A stretch of 64,000 nt of DNA, taken from contig JAKCOZ010000003.1 of NCBI GenBank assembly GCA_022605955.1, positions 41,566,761 through 41,630,760 on the forward strand, read 5' to 3'. The DNA is from Rallus limicola (lineage: Eukaryota; Chordata; Aves; Gruiformes; Rallidae). Made by a program: the position numbers and the translations under genes. The notes beneath the pieces are model-generated. The model was not told the DNA's origin, searched no databases, and worked only from the letters and a program-made list of their open reading frames with translations. This document shows, one piece after another, positions 51,041 through 64,000 of this stretch (within the stretch, counting starts at the first letter, position 1; every line of letters begins with the position of its first letter).

Positions 51041-54000
51041 ATAACAGAAAGATTCTTCTCCCTGGAATTATGAAGGAATGCTTGGAAGAGTGAGCTGAGT
51101 CTAAGTGCTTTAAATATTACTGTAAGGGATAACCTGCCCACTGTTTTAAGGAAAACATGAATTATGCTGCCATCTGATTGACAGCCTTATCCAGCTTGCT
51201 GCTGGAGAAAGGTTTGTGTATGTGGAGAATGCTACGTTATGTCTCATCAAACCAGACCACAAACACTGATGTGGACTGAGTGCGGGAGAAGGAGTGGGAA
51301 GGTATGGAGCAAAGGTGAGAGGGGAGAAGTGCTCCTCATACACTTCCATGTTGCAGAAGCTAAGTCTCAGACTGTCCTCTCACCCAGGGACAGGAAACAG
51401 AGAGAAATGGCCTTTAGGAAACCTACAGACAGAGCTGAGCTACTGTCTTTGATCAAACATAAATTCAATGAAATGGGGCAGTGTCAGTATTGAAAAAAAA
51501 AAATCTGCTTTAAAATGATGGACTGGGTCTTTCCAATCTAAATTATAGTTTCTTTTGTTACCTAATTAAATGAAGATAGGTCTGCAAATCCCATCCTTGT
51601 GAATTCTATTGGGAGTGCTTCATCTCAGTCAGCATATAAATCACACAGTGTCTTCAAGAAATGGCACATCTGGTTTAACAATGGGATGGGACTCTTGAGT
51701 AGAGAAAATAATCAGTGAAAATTAAGATAAGAAAAAGAAGAATTTAGGAAGTATATGACTTTCAGTAGGCAAAAAACAAATGCTATAAACCAAATAGCAT
51801 TATAAATAAAATCCTATTTCAAAACAGGGCATTTACATATATTCTTAACTGTTAAACTGAAGATTCTTAAGTTCCACTCACATGTCAAAGTACTATTCTG
51901 AGTATACTTTTGTGGACTCAGGCCAGCAAGTGGCAAATAGCTTAAAGGATACCGTGTCTTGGAAAAATATTAATTGTGGTCCTACATATCAATATTTTTA
52001 AGTCTAAACTTTAGAAAACATTCTCCCCTATTTGCAAATGCCATTGTGAACCTCATGTATCTCACATCTGATGATTGTCTTTGACCTAAGCCTCTTGCAA
52101 AGTATTGTAACCTGAGTGAGCAGACCCCAGTAGGCAGAATTTCACTGTACACCTCTAACTTCTCTCTGCTGCCTTGTTTCAAGGCCCAACATGAAGCTAG
52201 GTAGGAGATTATGTTACTCTGAAAAGCCTCAATAAACATCATTATAAATCACATATTGAGTCTGACTAAGCACTATTACCAAATACTGCTCCAGATTATC
52301 ACTCCTTTCAAAAATCTCATAGTTTTACTACATAGTTGAAAGAAGAAAGGATTAATTTCAGATGAGCTCGTTTATTGAATGCTAAGTATAGCAGAATCCT
52401 TAACTCACTCACTAGACTGCCTGGAACAATTATCTTACTTGATTTCATATGCTATATTACATTTTAAACTGAGGAATTCACCGGTTCTCACCACTTCTCA
52501 CTAGTGACTCCCTTTTTCTCTAGAAGTAGTAGTGCATTAGATACCAAAGCCAAGCAACAAAATCACTAGGGAGGCAAGAAGACAAGAAAATTAATTTGGT
52601 TTAGTATGGGGATAGATGCTGCAAAGTTGCATATTCTTTGGGGTTTTTTGATAAATCACTACTCCACTGGAGAGAAACAAACTGAAATATTGGGGAAACC
52701 AGGAGTAGAAGAACCTGCTCTCTTCTTGGGAGTTCTTGTGCGCCCTCAGAGAAAGCTGATTTACTCAAAGGTTGCTTGGCTTAAATTCATCCACCTCACA
52801 GTAAAAATGACCTGATTTTAAAAGATGGTGAATATTTATCAGTCATGGGAGTAGATAGTATGAGGAACTTGAAGAATTTCTGTCAGTGAAGGTTCTTAAT
52901 AACAGCTTAAGCAAATGCCTGTAGGGAGAGATCTAGGCATCTCTAGCCCTGCTTTGGAACAGAGGATGTGCACTCAACGTCCAAGAGCATTTTCTAACTT
53001 TCATTTAAGCATCTTGGCCTTGAAAAGTAATTAACATTTATGTATATGTATGCAAAGCATGAACATTTTTATAACTTTATTTCTATTAATTTCTCATATA
53101 TTTATAAGTAGAATTAATGTTTTCATGAGTACTAAGTTTGGTCTACATTTCAGGGTAAATTGAAAAGATCCATACTAATCTCATCTTTTGAGAAACTCTT
53201 TTTTTTTTTTCCCCTATGAATATTCTAGTTTGTAAGTGTGGAATATTTAGTGCAATACTATTTTAGGGCATCCTAAGTATGAATAATCCAAAATGCTATT
53301 TTCTGTAAAAATATATTATACTAACCTGCTTTAGCATACTTCAAAGGAAACTGATTCATAGGATCTGTCTCTGGCAGGCTTACAATTATAAAACACATGA
53401 CAGATTCTTGAGTGGTGACAGCCCGGTGGTTCCCATGAGCAGCATTTATTTTTCTGCTACACTGCTTCTGCCTCTTGCAGTCTTGCAGTAAGGGCATCTT
53501 ATATAAACTAAAAGAAGTACATTTCTCACAGCATTTTTACAGTGTTTCTAGAACTGGGAACTGAATACTAGGGACAATGGAGGAAAGTTTCTTCTCTCAA
53601 GGCTCCTGGAGGTTACAGAAACAGCTCCTCTGGACATAAGTGGTGGTATGTAAAGGTTACCTCATGCTGAAGGAGGCCTGACTCTACTCCAAATGCTGTC
53701 TATCTCTTCTATTCACCATAGGCAGAAGCTCAAGACCAAAGGATATTTTTATCTTGGATAATGCATACTTTTACTCCAGAATAACAATATAAACTTAAAA
53801 GCAGGAGGACTCTGTAGCATGTTGTGGCTTCAAAGCCACACATGTTAATTCCAAGAAAAGAGAGTAGTTAAAATTTATTCTACAAGCACTGTCCCAGCAA
53901 ATCATGAAAAGTGAGTCTGACTTTCTGATCAAAAATTATGACTAGAAGACAGAAAAGTACATAATGAGTTGATAACTGCTACCCAAGCAAAGCAATTTCT

Positions 54001-57000
54001 CCACTTTATTTTCTGGGTAGTGTGGAGATCTCAAAGTTCTATTTAACTGCAGAGGAGCAGCATACATTCTCAGAATATCAATTAGAATATGACATATATA
54101 CCTCTGGAGGAACGACTTCCTTGGAGAAATCTATGCAAAACTATCCACCAATATGAGTGATCTTCTGAGAAAGGGAAAGGTACGTAATTCCTTACAGCTC
54201 CCCTTTGTTGCGTGGAGGCTGCAAACAAGCTGTATCCCTTTCTTGGAGGGAGTAACTTGATAGTGCCTTGGTCTATTAGGAGGTCAGCATGAGTTCTATT
54301 GCTAACAGCCAACTGTATATCATATATATCAAAAAAATGTACTGTTTGCTCTTACCTTGTTGGAACCCCCATTTGGCCAATATAAAGCTAACGAACAAGC
54401 ATGGCAAGAACAAAAGTTACTGAGCCTAACAAAGCACAAAATAAACATTGCCATTAATACAAATAAACAGATAATGTGAATTGCAATTCAGATATACTCA
54501 AACTGGCTATATGGACAGTTCTCATTTTTGAGCAGGCTTTGGAAAGTTAACAGCTTTTCTTTTTTCTGAAGTTGCCTTACTGCATACCATAAGCTATTGC
54601 GGCCACTGACAAATACTCGTTTTACTAACCACTCCATTGCAACCTTAAATGTGAAGATTTTAAATTTCTGTTGGTTGCTGTCACTTGTGATAATTGCTTT
54701 CCTGTTCTTCAGTTCAGGGATCCATCAATTCTCATTCTTTCCCACAAAAACTCAATCAGATTCTTTCCTGCTTATGCACCTCTCAAGTTTCACAAAGGTA
54801 AGCACAGCAGGGAGTCTCATGCCACCATTGCTCACTGCTTCATCCTGCTGCAGCTGCAGGTGTCAAGCCCAGACAGATTGAAGGTTTCATTTGGCAGAGC
54901 TGTCAGCCCTTGACAGCTAAAAAAGCATCACACCTACTCCATATTAGCAAATGTACGGATGGAGTGGAAATCATGCTCCTGCTGCCGGAATTCGTAAACC
55001 TTCCCCCTTTGTCACATGGAGGGTGTCTTTTTCCCAAACACATTAGGTACAGACCTGACCTGTGGAGCACTCAGCAACTTTTAAGCTCAGGCTCTTGAAG
55101 CTGTGACATTTTGGAAAAGACCTGCTCTTTGTCTTTCAACCTTGCTGATGCTGCACAGCCCGCAGCACTGTTTCTGAAGAAGGGAGGACCATGTTTCTCA
55201 CTGTTTCTCCTGCAGCACAGGAAGTCTTCTTCCATTGTTCTAGCCCCAGCAAGAGATCTCAGGCTCTTGCAGAAGGCAGCAGCCACCCACACAGAGTTCC
55301 AACTTGGGACAGTTACTCCAGCACAGTTAGGGACCAGGCTTTGAGGAGCAGCAACAGTTGCTGTGGGCATGTGTGTTTTTCTAAGCCAAATTTCTGAGCC
55401 CCCTTTTCTATTATCTGCTGTGCAAACTGCTGCCTCTGTTGGCTGGCTCTTAGCTATGCTTCTGTTAGCTGGCATCTCTTAGGCATCATTTGTACAAAAG
55501 CATATCATCTGAACAGTAGCCTGGCACGCAGCAAATCTATGAACTACACCCTTCAAATACACAGAAAACTTTTGTCAATCATACCAAACAAACTATATTC
55601 ACAAGAAAATGAAACCCAATTATAATTCCATTAAAAATACTAGAGATTTGCAGTATTAAGAATTATCCATATCAATGGCATAGGAGCCACCAATATGCAG
55701 TATTTCTCAGAGTTAGAAATTAAGTGATTTATGGACAGTTAGGCAAAAATGTGCTGTAACATCTTCACATACAATGAACTTCAAAGAGTACATTTCATAA
55801 CAGAAACTTCTTTACAGTAGACCATCATTTTCTGAGTAAATTTAATGTAATATATAGGGAATGAGAAAACCATCAAGCTTTGGTACTCATGTTCTAAAAC
55901 TACCTAATCAAACACTAATAGCCTCATTGACTTAGAGCTTTTTGTATATTTCCAAAGAACATATTTTTAAATGAAATTTTACTCTATTTTAAATGAAATT
56001 TTATTCTATTTTATTTTAAATATATTAATTTATTTTGCTGAACAGGTTCTCTCCCCTGGATTTAGATTCAGAGGTAACTTAAAAGTAGATGGGTAATCCC
56101 TGGATGTGACATAATTTCATTCTAGTTTCTGAATTTGCAAAATCAGCCTCTGTTATAAATTACATGCCTTCATTAAAAAGTTATCAATTAGCAAAGAGAA
56201 ATTTGTCTGACTACAAAAATTATTTCTCTCTGATTTAAAGTAGACAGTTCACAAGGCTGTATCTACTATGTGTGGCAACTACCAGAAAAGGATGAAAACT
56301 GTGTGACCACTTGTTGTGGGCAAAAAGTAGCTGTGAGGACAAGGTGCAATTCTTGCAAGTGAAAGCTTTGGCTTTAGTGAAAGCCTAGCTTTACCACTGT
56401 TGGAGCCTTGGGACAACAATGCTAACTAATCAAACAGGAACCTGGAGCTCTCTTTGGGAGCAGAGATCTAGGGACAGCACCACAGAGGTGGACGCTGGAA
56501 CTTACGCTGAATAACATATGACACATATGCAATGTGCTGTTCTGCTCATTAGCCAGCTTGCTGGTGTAGTGCAGGTGCTGGCGTCTGAATTGTGAGATCC
56601 ATGGCTGGCTGCTATCAATAGTGCCTGTGCAAAAGTAGGTGCAGATGTGGGGAGGGCACACCATACTTGTTAACATGACAACAAAATAAAACATGGTGAG
56701 GACTCCATATACTTGAGATCGAAGGGAAGAAGTGAATGTCCCAGGTTACTAGCAAGCTAAGTGGTGCTCGAGACTCTTCACTCAAATAAGGGAGGTGAAG
56801 TATCCTGGGGTATCATAACGAAGTTTTCTTGTGCCCTCTACCATTAAGAAACTTCTGGAATCTCTGGAGAATACTTTATGGTTTTGATCCCAAAAATGCT
56901 TTGGGAAAAAGTGATTTTGTGCTAGACCACTATACTGGTTGCAAAGCAAGCATTAGGATGCTCAACTACACAATTCCAGCCTTATCCCAGAAAGGATATT

Positions 57001-58689
57001 TTTTTTCTTTTTGCTAACTACAGTGTTAACAGGGAGAGGTCACATAATGAGCAATCAAAAGTTCAGTCACAAAGCTCGTTTCACCTCTACCCAAGGAAAC
57101 AGGTGAAGACTAAGAGTTGAAGAAGCAGTTTCTTAGCAGTGGTTTGGAATAAAAGAAAGTAGGAATTGAGTGTGATTCTTGTCCTCCTGATGCCACCTGC
57201 TGGGTAGGCACTGAAAGAGTGAGTTCTCTGCAGACTGTCCAACAGGCAACACCAGTGTAGAAAATGCTCATAAGGTTCTGCTCCAGATACGTCATTCACT
57301 CACTGCTTCTTCCAGGAGTTTGCCTTTCTTTGGCTTTCACAACTCTGGCTTTTGTAGGCTTTCTTCTGCCTCTTTGTCCTCCTCAGAAGGTTTCAAGAGG
57401 CTTTGTCACTTTTTCTCTCTCACTCTAGTCTCTTGAGAGTGCTATTAGCAGCAGAAAATCAAGCATCACTGACATGTCTTAAAGTTCATCTCCTTCTTCC
57501 TAGACAGATCAGAATCACAGTCATAAACACTGGCATATTCTGGTGGCTGCCTTATCATCCACTTCGTAAAGAAACAGTATTTTGGTTTTCTTTCCCAGTA
57601 TCTCCCACTGCTACTTACTCTGCTGCTTCATGTGGGGACTACTTTCTATCAATCAGGCCCTTAATCTCTATTTTCTCTTCATTGTCAGACCTTTCTTTAC
57701 ATGCATATCTTACCAGGTATGCTTAAGTTGTTGTTGCAGCTCTGCGTGGCTGAATTTTTCAGAACCATCTTGTCCTACTAACAAGAATTCCTGTGTTTAT
57801 TTCCCACCCACATCAAATTCAAATGGAATACAGTTTCCTGAAGGGAAAAGAAAAAACAAAAAAAAGTTAATGAGTTGTGGTTGCATCTAAGTTTACCTCA
57901 CACAAAATATTGTTTTAGTCTTGGTGTGTTGTTTAAATTTCCAAGGGTTTTCCTTACTTTTTTGAAACAGCTAATTCAATTGTGAGTTTTTCTTTCTATC
58001 TAGGAAATCTGAAAAGATTAATTACATTTAAGATTGTCAAAAATGTATTTGGTCATTGTGGAATTATATATAAGAAAAACTATCAACTTGTAGTATTATG
58101 AAACATTGAAATACAAGAACAATATAAATTTATGGATTAAAAACTCCTCTAGGAGTACAGAAAAACCCAAATGCATCAAATTCTCAGGAGCACACAGAAA
58201 GCTAGAATTACTATGATTAACTATTTTTAAGCTTCTATTTTAGATTCTCTATGTTTTAACCAATAGTTTACCTTCATAGAAAATAAAAGAATCATCACAA
58301 AAGGCGGGAAAATTAACATATAGTCACAATACTAAAAACTACAATTCTTAAAAGGAAGAGGGTATACCAGAAGTTTACATTAATTGCACCACTTCTCTGT
58401 TAAGTCTCTTCAGAAGATAATATCTCTTACTGCTTCCATAAAACCCACAGCTTTTACCCCATGCTTTGGGATCTTCAACTTTCTTTATATTACCTACACT
58501 TTCCTATTTGCCAATGCAGATCATCCAAATCACACAACAGATACAACCTGATAAGAGAATTGGTTTGAAGGGAGATCCATTGGATCATGGTTTCCAAAGC
58601 TAACATGCTGTGATAGTGGACATGCTGTATGATGCAGTTTCTTCTTCAAATGGACAGAAAAGAAATGAAAATGTGAACACTTGTGCAAA
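51041..58689. other. Intergenic
   Basis: 7.6 kb with no gene I can support. A 22-bp-period imperfect tandem repeat lies at about 55969-56012 and a poly-T/C run at about 53200-53214. Open frames here are short and have no recognisable domain. Confidence 0.7.
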
Positions 58690-58835
58690 CAGTTTTGTTT
58701 CACCTATTTGACTGTTTTCATTGCCATTCGTGAGTTTGCAGCTTTTGCTCCTTCAATTCTCTCCACCAAGCCCACTGAAGGGTTGCAAGTCACTGAGAAG
58801 CTGTATGGGGCTTAGTTGCCAGCTGGGGATATAAT
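58690..58835 (+). mobile_element. LTR remnant, probably same broad family as the 5.7-kb LTR
   Basis: GAGTTTGCAGCTTTTGCTCC, AATTCTCTCC and GGGGCTTAGTTGCCAGCTGG resemble the 3' third of the bird LTR family recognised at 5687-6083, a part that copy has itself lost. The terminal AAACCACGACA is replaced by unrelated sequence after 58829. Assigned from memory, so tentative. Confidence 0.5.
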
Positions 58836-61648
58836 AATTCATTTTAAATGGATACAAATTGATCCTGGGTACCCTTCCCAATAATATTCTATAAAGAAAG
58901 AAAATTAAGATTTTTACTCATGAGCTTCCTGTAGAGTGCTGTAACAATTCCACAATAAGTAGGACACAAAGGGGCTCCTCTGAATGCATTCCCTGTGACA
59001 TCTGAAATGTCTCCAGCTCAGGTCAGGTGAGCTTGAGTGAGCACCTTGGTTCTTGGTAACCAATTTAAAAATACAAGGTTTAGATTACTTTCTCAGAGAT
59101 TTTTTCTTGTCCACCAGTTTTTACATGCTTACCTCCTGTTGTATTCCTTCTTTGCTCTAATACTTACTCCCAACCTCACTAGTAGGATAGTGAAGGGCAC
59201 TCTTGACTGCTAGTTTTTCCTTACTTTTTAAGGACAAGAAGAGGCAGACTTGAGCTGATACATACTTTTCCTCTCCTCTTCACATTTTTAACAGGTTTTT
59301 TCAGTCCCTAATATACAACAACATTTGCTGAGGGGATCCAGAAGAAGCTGAAAAACATTTGACTGTTGGACTTCTCAAATACAACAGTGTATATATTTTT
59401 TTAAAAAGGTCAAAGGCCAGTAAAGGATCACACCAGTAAACTCTTGGTGTCATGCATGCAGGTATTTTACTTGGATATTTCATGTATCATAAGACTGCCT
59501 GATGCAAAGCTCCTGCAGCTCTGCGTGAGCATGGACAGATAGCTTAATGCTGTCAATATGAAAAGGAAAGTTTCAGTTTTTTAATTAAAAAAAACCAAAA
59601 TTACTGAAGCTTTCTTTTTCCTCAAGACTTTTCTCATACTGGCATGGGAGTGCTTTATTCTCACTCTCCACGTGTCTTAACTTCATCTATTCATCTTAAT
59701 GAGTAGGCACTGTAACATTCTGTTCAGACAAGAGCAAATATTTGGGATGAAATATTCATATATACTGTTGGCTAGATACTTAGAAGCTGTTAATAGGAGT
59801 GAAAAATCCCACACACAAGCCATAAATGTAATTAGGAGGCTACTACTAAGTAAAACAAGTTTGTCCTCTATCAAATGTTTATAATAGAAAGTTTCTATCC
59901 TGTATGAAAAACAGTGTTCTCATAATGACAACCTCTTTTTTCATGTTTGCATTTGTCAAGTCTCTTTCAATAGTTTATTGAAATTTGGCATAGAGGTAAG
60001 TGAGGAAGTCTCTTCCAGACCATAGCTCTTCAGAAATCCATCTTGAGATAATGCTTGTATATAAACACACTGCACTTAACACTTGGTGTGCCATGAGAGG
60101 ATCAATCCACTAAGCACCCAGTGCTGCAGTAAAGGATACCTGCTTAACAGTTACAATGGACTCTGACTGTTAAGTGAATTACCATGTTTCAATACTTCAT
60201 GTGAGCTTTGCCCATGCATGTAAGATCATGGAAATAGAGGACAGCAAATAGTACACAAACAAGAAAGCTGCAGGTTATGAATTTCCAATACTTAGCAAGA
60301 TGAGAATATCTATTTGTTATATGCTGGCCAACATGAAAGCATGACCCTTTAGCTGGTTTTGTAACTTTCTTTACAGGTCCTTTTTCATATTCAGCCTGAC
60401 TCAACACAGGTGATTTTCTGTGAGCTTGGAGACAGTCAAGTCCCCGCTGCATGGACACAGAAAAGGGAGAGAGAGGTAGGTCACAGCTGGTAGGGAAAAA
60501 ACCCAAACAATAAAAAAAAAAAATCTACATATTGTAAAGAGCTTCTTCTTGTAAATTATTTCTTGTTGAGGTCTGGTTATTCCCAAATTCACAGGCTAGA
60601 AGGTAGTAAATTGGGCTGCATACATAACGAGGTATATAACAGAAAGCTACAGGATCCTTACAAACAAAATTCCTCTACTTAGATTTTCAATATGCAACAA
60701 TTACACATGCTCATCTCGGTAGTTTTATCTTGCTAATGAATAATCTATACAATTATCTCAACCCATGAGCCTTTCATTGTATATTTTCTCCCTGTCCAGC
60801 TGATGAGGGGGAGTAATAAAGTGGCTTTGGTTGCCACCTGGACTCCAGGCAGGGTCAAAACACCACAAGTACTCATCTAAACATTTTGAAATATTTATGT
60901 GGGCAAATTAGCAGAGGGAGTTTGTACCAGTCTGTTACATTTCAGTACACTGCCATGGTATTTTTGGTTTATGCTATGAGCTATAAAGTTCCCACTGTGA
61001 ATGAAAGCCTCACAAAATAGGAAATTGAAAGTTTACAGAGGGTTTCATCTAGCCTAATCTCTTGAGTATTAAATGAGATAGCAGATTGTGACATAGTTAT
61101 GTGCTCTTAGTCTGAGGGTTTGATTGGTTTTTTACTTTAAGCATAGGAAAACAGATTTTACCCATGAAGACACCCCACCTTGGTAATTAAGTCCTCATTC
61201 TTCCTCCAAACATTTTTGTGACATTTAAACATCCAAAAGAAGAAACAAATGTGTTCATGTGGTGGATGCATACTTAATCTGATTTATGAGAGGAAAAGAT
61301 ATTTCTTTGGTAAACAATGATTTGGGATCTTAATTCCACACACAAAAAAGGTGACATGAACTGAGCTTGTCAAATCCAAATCATGTTAGCTTCCTTCAAT
61401 GTGACATTTCCTAAAAAATCTGCTTGTGTAGTTAGTATCCTGTAAAGATAATTACTTTGATTCAGAACTTTTTGCTTTTGGATTTAAGGAGAAATTATAC
61501 TGAACTTTGTTTAATCCAAAGTTTGTTTACTATCTTTTCTGTTATTCAAAATACATCATGGTTATGGAGTTTCCAAGAAAAAAATCTTGCAAAGGCTAAA
61601 TAAAAAGGCGAAATGTGGAAAAGAAGATTTTAGCATACATATCAGCTT
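58836..61648. other. Intergenic
   Basis: AT-rich, with no recognised gene or transposon. Confidence 0.7.
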
Positions 61649-61748
61649 TCATAGGATCATAGAATGGTCTGGGTTGGAAGGGACCCCAAGAATCATAGAG
61701 TTCCAGCCCCCCTGCCACAGGCAGGGCCACCAACCTCCAGGCTGAACA
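61649..61748 (-). mobile_element. Short CR1 3' end
   Basis: TCATAGGATCATAGAATGG followed by GGGTTGGAAGGGACCCC and a C-rich/CAGGGCCACC block: about 100 bp of an inverted CR1 3' UTR, 5'-truncated. Confidence 0.92.
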
Positions 61749-63225
61749 GAGAGAAAGTAAGACTACCAGGGCAGTTAACTGAAAACGTTGCCCCAGAAAA
61801 TCCGATTACATAGAGGAGGAAAGAGGAAAAAAAAGTTCTGAAGATGCAATAATGAGAAAGTGAAGCACTGTTAGGTAAATGTTAGATAGTATAGTACCCT
61901 TAATTCTTCTGACCAACTTAATAGGGTGCTGGAAGACATCAAGTTAAAAACAACTTTATCTTACCTTTGACAAATCACATAAATTAAAAACCTAATGGGA
62001 TTGGACTGGTGTGAGATAAGACCAATACTCATACTTTGATGAATTTCCACATCAGCTTTCCCAATGTTGTGGCAGTCTGTTTTACTGCTTGAGTGAATTC
62101 CACAAAGATAACCTTCAGGACAGCCTGTGTGCCCAGCAGAAGCAGAAGAATAACACTCAGAATGCAATATGCAGGAAATTTACTTTGATCATCAAATACC
62201 CCCTATCCCATTCAATTATCATTTAAAGGAATCTCAACTGAAAAGTTGAGAAGAAGGCAGAAACATTAACCACAAAATTGTAGTAAATAAATGTGTCAAT
62301 AAGAATTTATTTTATTTGAGTACAGGAATTTGACTAGAAGGTGCCAGCATATTAAATTCATATCAGACACCTAGATATGAAAATAACTTTGTTGCAAGGA
62401 ACAAATTGGTGCCATTTTCAAGAGAAAAATGGCCTTGGGAAAGGGCACTTGAGTAATTTTCATGCCATCTTCTCTGAGCTGAAAAGTTCTCTATGTCCAG
62501 ATAGCCAAAGCAAAGGATCTAAGAGCAGCCCCAGGACAAGGCAAATGCATTATGAGGTCTGCATAATGCATTTGCATTATCTCCCAGTGGGGAGATACAG
62601 GTAAATTCCTTAGCCTTTTTATTATGTCCAAAACTCTGTCACATTCTGTTTCCCAGCACATCATGTCCTTGGCTGAAAGATGCAAAAAATCTAGGAAGAA
62701 AGTAAGAAATGTGGAAAGAAGGGTTGAAGTTAAAATAAATGTGAAAGATGAAGGAAAACAGAGACAATTTAATTATAATGCAATATGACATAATACTTTC
62801 ATGATTATTTTCTCCCCCTTATGGTAAAATGTATGTTGCTACATAGCATGGCCCATGATTATTTGGTTGTACTGGCAGGAGCTAAGCCTAGATGTGAATT
62901 AAGTGTGGATAGTGTTTATTTCTTATTGTTAGTAAATTGGTTGACAGGCAATATGCTACAAGTATAATCCTAAAAGTAAGTTTTCATTGTCAGACTATAT
63001 GGATATAATTGAACATTGCATTATAAATCATACTGGTAATAATTTTTAAAACTTGTTTGTGTAACATTTAAAGTATGAGATATCTCAATTTTGTACCCAG
63101 CTGTAAGACTAAAAGAACTGCATCTGTTAAATTATAGAGCTGAAGTTTTGTTTGCTGTTACAATTTAAAATTAATTTGACCATGAAGCTAATTTTCAAAG
63201 TCACCATGCTTCATAACATGTCATT
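61749..63225. other. Intergenic
   Basis: AT-rich, containing the inverted repeat at 62541-62575. No gene recognised. Confidence 0.72.
62541..62575. repeat. Perfect 14-bp inverted repeat, 7-nt loop, next to an octamer motif
   Basis: Arms 62541-62554 (GCAAATGCATTATG) and 62562-62575 are exact reverse complements around AGGTCTG. The right arm and its next two bases form ATTTGCAT (62570-62577), the POU octamer in reverse. Confidence 0.95.
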
Positions 63226-63575
63226 AGAATCACTGAACCATAGAATCACAAAATAATTTAAGCCAGAAGGGACCCCAGAGATCTTGTATTTCAACCTCCT
63301 GCTCAAAGCAGGACTAATCAAATTAGGTTTTTGTCCAGTAGAACACTTGTCTCTACTTGTCCAGTAGAACGTTGAGCGCGTCCAAGGATAGAGACTCAGC
63401 ATTCTCCATGAACAAACTATTCCAATATTTGCTCACACATATGGTTAAAAAAAAAAAGAAAAAAATATTTATATCCCCTGAGTCTTAGGCTAAACAAACC
63501 CTGAGTCTTTGTTAATCCATCAAGCGTTCCAGTCCCCTGACTATTCTGGTGACCTTCCACTGGATCGAACTCTAA
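63226..63575 (-). mobile_element. Older CR1 3' portion
   Basis: Inverted tail AGAATCACTGAACCATAGAATCACAAAA, then AGCCAGAAGGGACCCCAGAG, CAACCTCCTGCTCAAAGCAG, a TCCAAGGATAGAGACTCAGC block and TGGTGACCTTCCACTGGATC. It is more diverged than the other tails, with an internal A-rich insertion near 63446 and a repeated TTGTCCAGTAGAAC at 63331/63357. Confidence 0.85.
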
Positions 63576-64000
63576 TATGTGATAATCTGTGGCAGAAAGT
63601 AATTAAAAATGCTGCTACTGAAATAAAGAAATAATTAGGAAACTAATTACCTCAAATATGTATTTTTGTTCTTCAATTTGGATTCAGTAATCTTTTGTGT
63701 TCTTGATGACTTCTGAGCAGAGAAATTTACATAAATTGGGCATAGCCTGTGTAACTTGGATTTGGTTTAGCAGTCCCTTTGCAGCTGCAAACATCAGAAA
63801 GATATGTAAAATTATTAGTAACAGCTGTAGCGTATTTCCAGATGTTACATGCATCTATTTTATGCTTCATTATGCAATAGAGTTCAAATAATTCAGAGTA
63901 AAAGAAGTAAAACAGATGCCAACCTCTCCTTCTGCTTTCCAGTTCAACTTGCAACATGCTGCCGTGCTACTTCTCTCCACTTCCAGGGGGACACAGCAGT
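63576..64000. other. Intergenic, window end
   Basis: No gene or repeat recognised in the last 425 bp. Confidence 0.65.

Noticed and set aside
51982..52242. Minus-strand 86-codon frame
   Set aside because: No family resemblance and no supporting gene structure.
54082..54312. Minus-strand 76-codon frame with balanced composition
   Set aside because: No recognisable domain, no splice or polyadenylation context; it might be part of an old retroviral or other repeat, but I cannot assign it.
1..64000. tRNA, rRNA, snRNA genes and CRISPR-like arrays
   Set aside because: I saw no cloverleaf with A/B boxes, no rRNA or snRNA signature and no regularly spaced repeats; CRISPR is not expected in this genome.

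Overview
The window is vertebrate nuclear DNA, almost certainly from a bird. Its only convincing gene is the 3' part of a nicotinic acetylcholine receptor subunit on the + strand. The reading fits the alpha-8 subunit (CHRNA8), a close paralogue of alpha-7 known from birds and other vertebrates and, to my knowledge, absent from therian mammals. The bird assignment rests on this gene and on many CR1 retrotransposons with the avian tail motif ATTCTRTG. A solo LTR of a type common in birds hints at a non-galliform bird, but that is weak.

Positions 1-25557 hold seven coding segments (80 partial, 80, 168, 195, 87, 110 and 522 nt), each bounded by GT/AG and joining in one open frame of 413 codons plus stop. 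They encode the extracellular domain from ligand-binding loop A onward, the Cys-loop, loop B, the vicinal-cysteine loop C, M1, M2 (split by an intron), M3, the cytoplasmic loop and M4. Exons for the signal peptide and N-terminal part lie upstream of the window. The 3' UTR ends near 26.08 kb after an AATAAA. Introns carry a solo LTR (5687-6083), CR1 pieces (9.75, 15.4-17.6 and 23.7-24.1 kb), a C-rich tract and a small hairpin.

From about 26.1 kb to the end I find no gene. This AT-rich intergenic region holds CR1 copies of different ages: a tandem pair of 3' ends at 29.5-30.3 kb, an internal fragment at 31.9-33.2 kb, a copy at 42.05-43.51 kb closely related to the intronic one, a very old copy at 46.1-47.1 kb, and short tails at 51.0, 61.7 and 63.2 kb. 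It also has an LTR remnant at 58.7-58.8 kb, a TAGA microsatellite, short tandem duplications and three notable inverted repeats.

I did not find an undescribed multi-gene system. The most interesting items are the same-sense, GC-box-containing LTR 318 bp upstream of the exon that starts the channel domain, two CR1 copies sharing the same internal deletion, a 22-bp perfect palindrome at 44717-44738, and a 14-bp inverted repeat abutting an octamer motif at 62.54 kb. Family names are from memory of the sequences; no database search was run.
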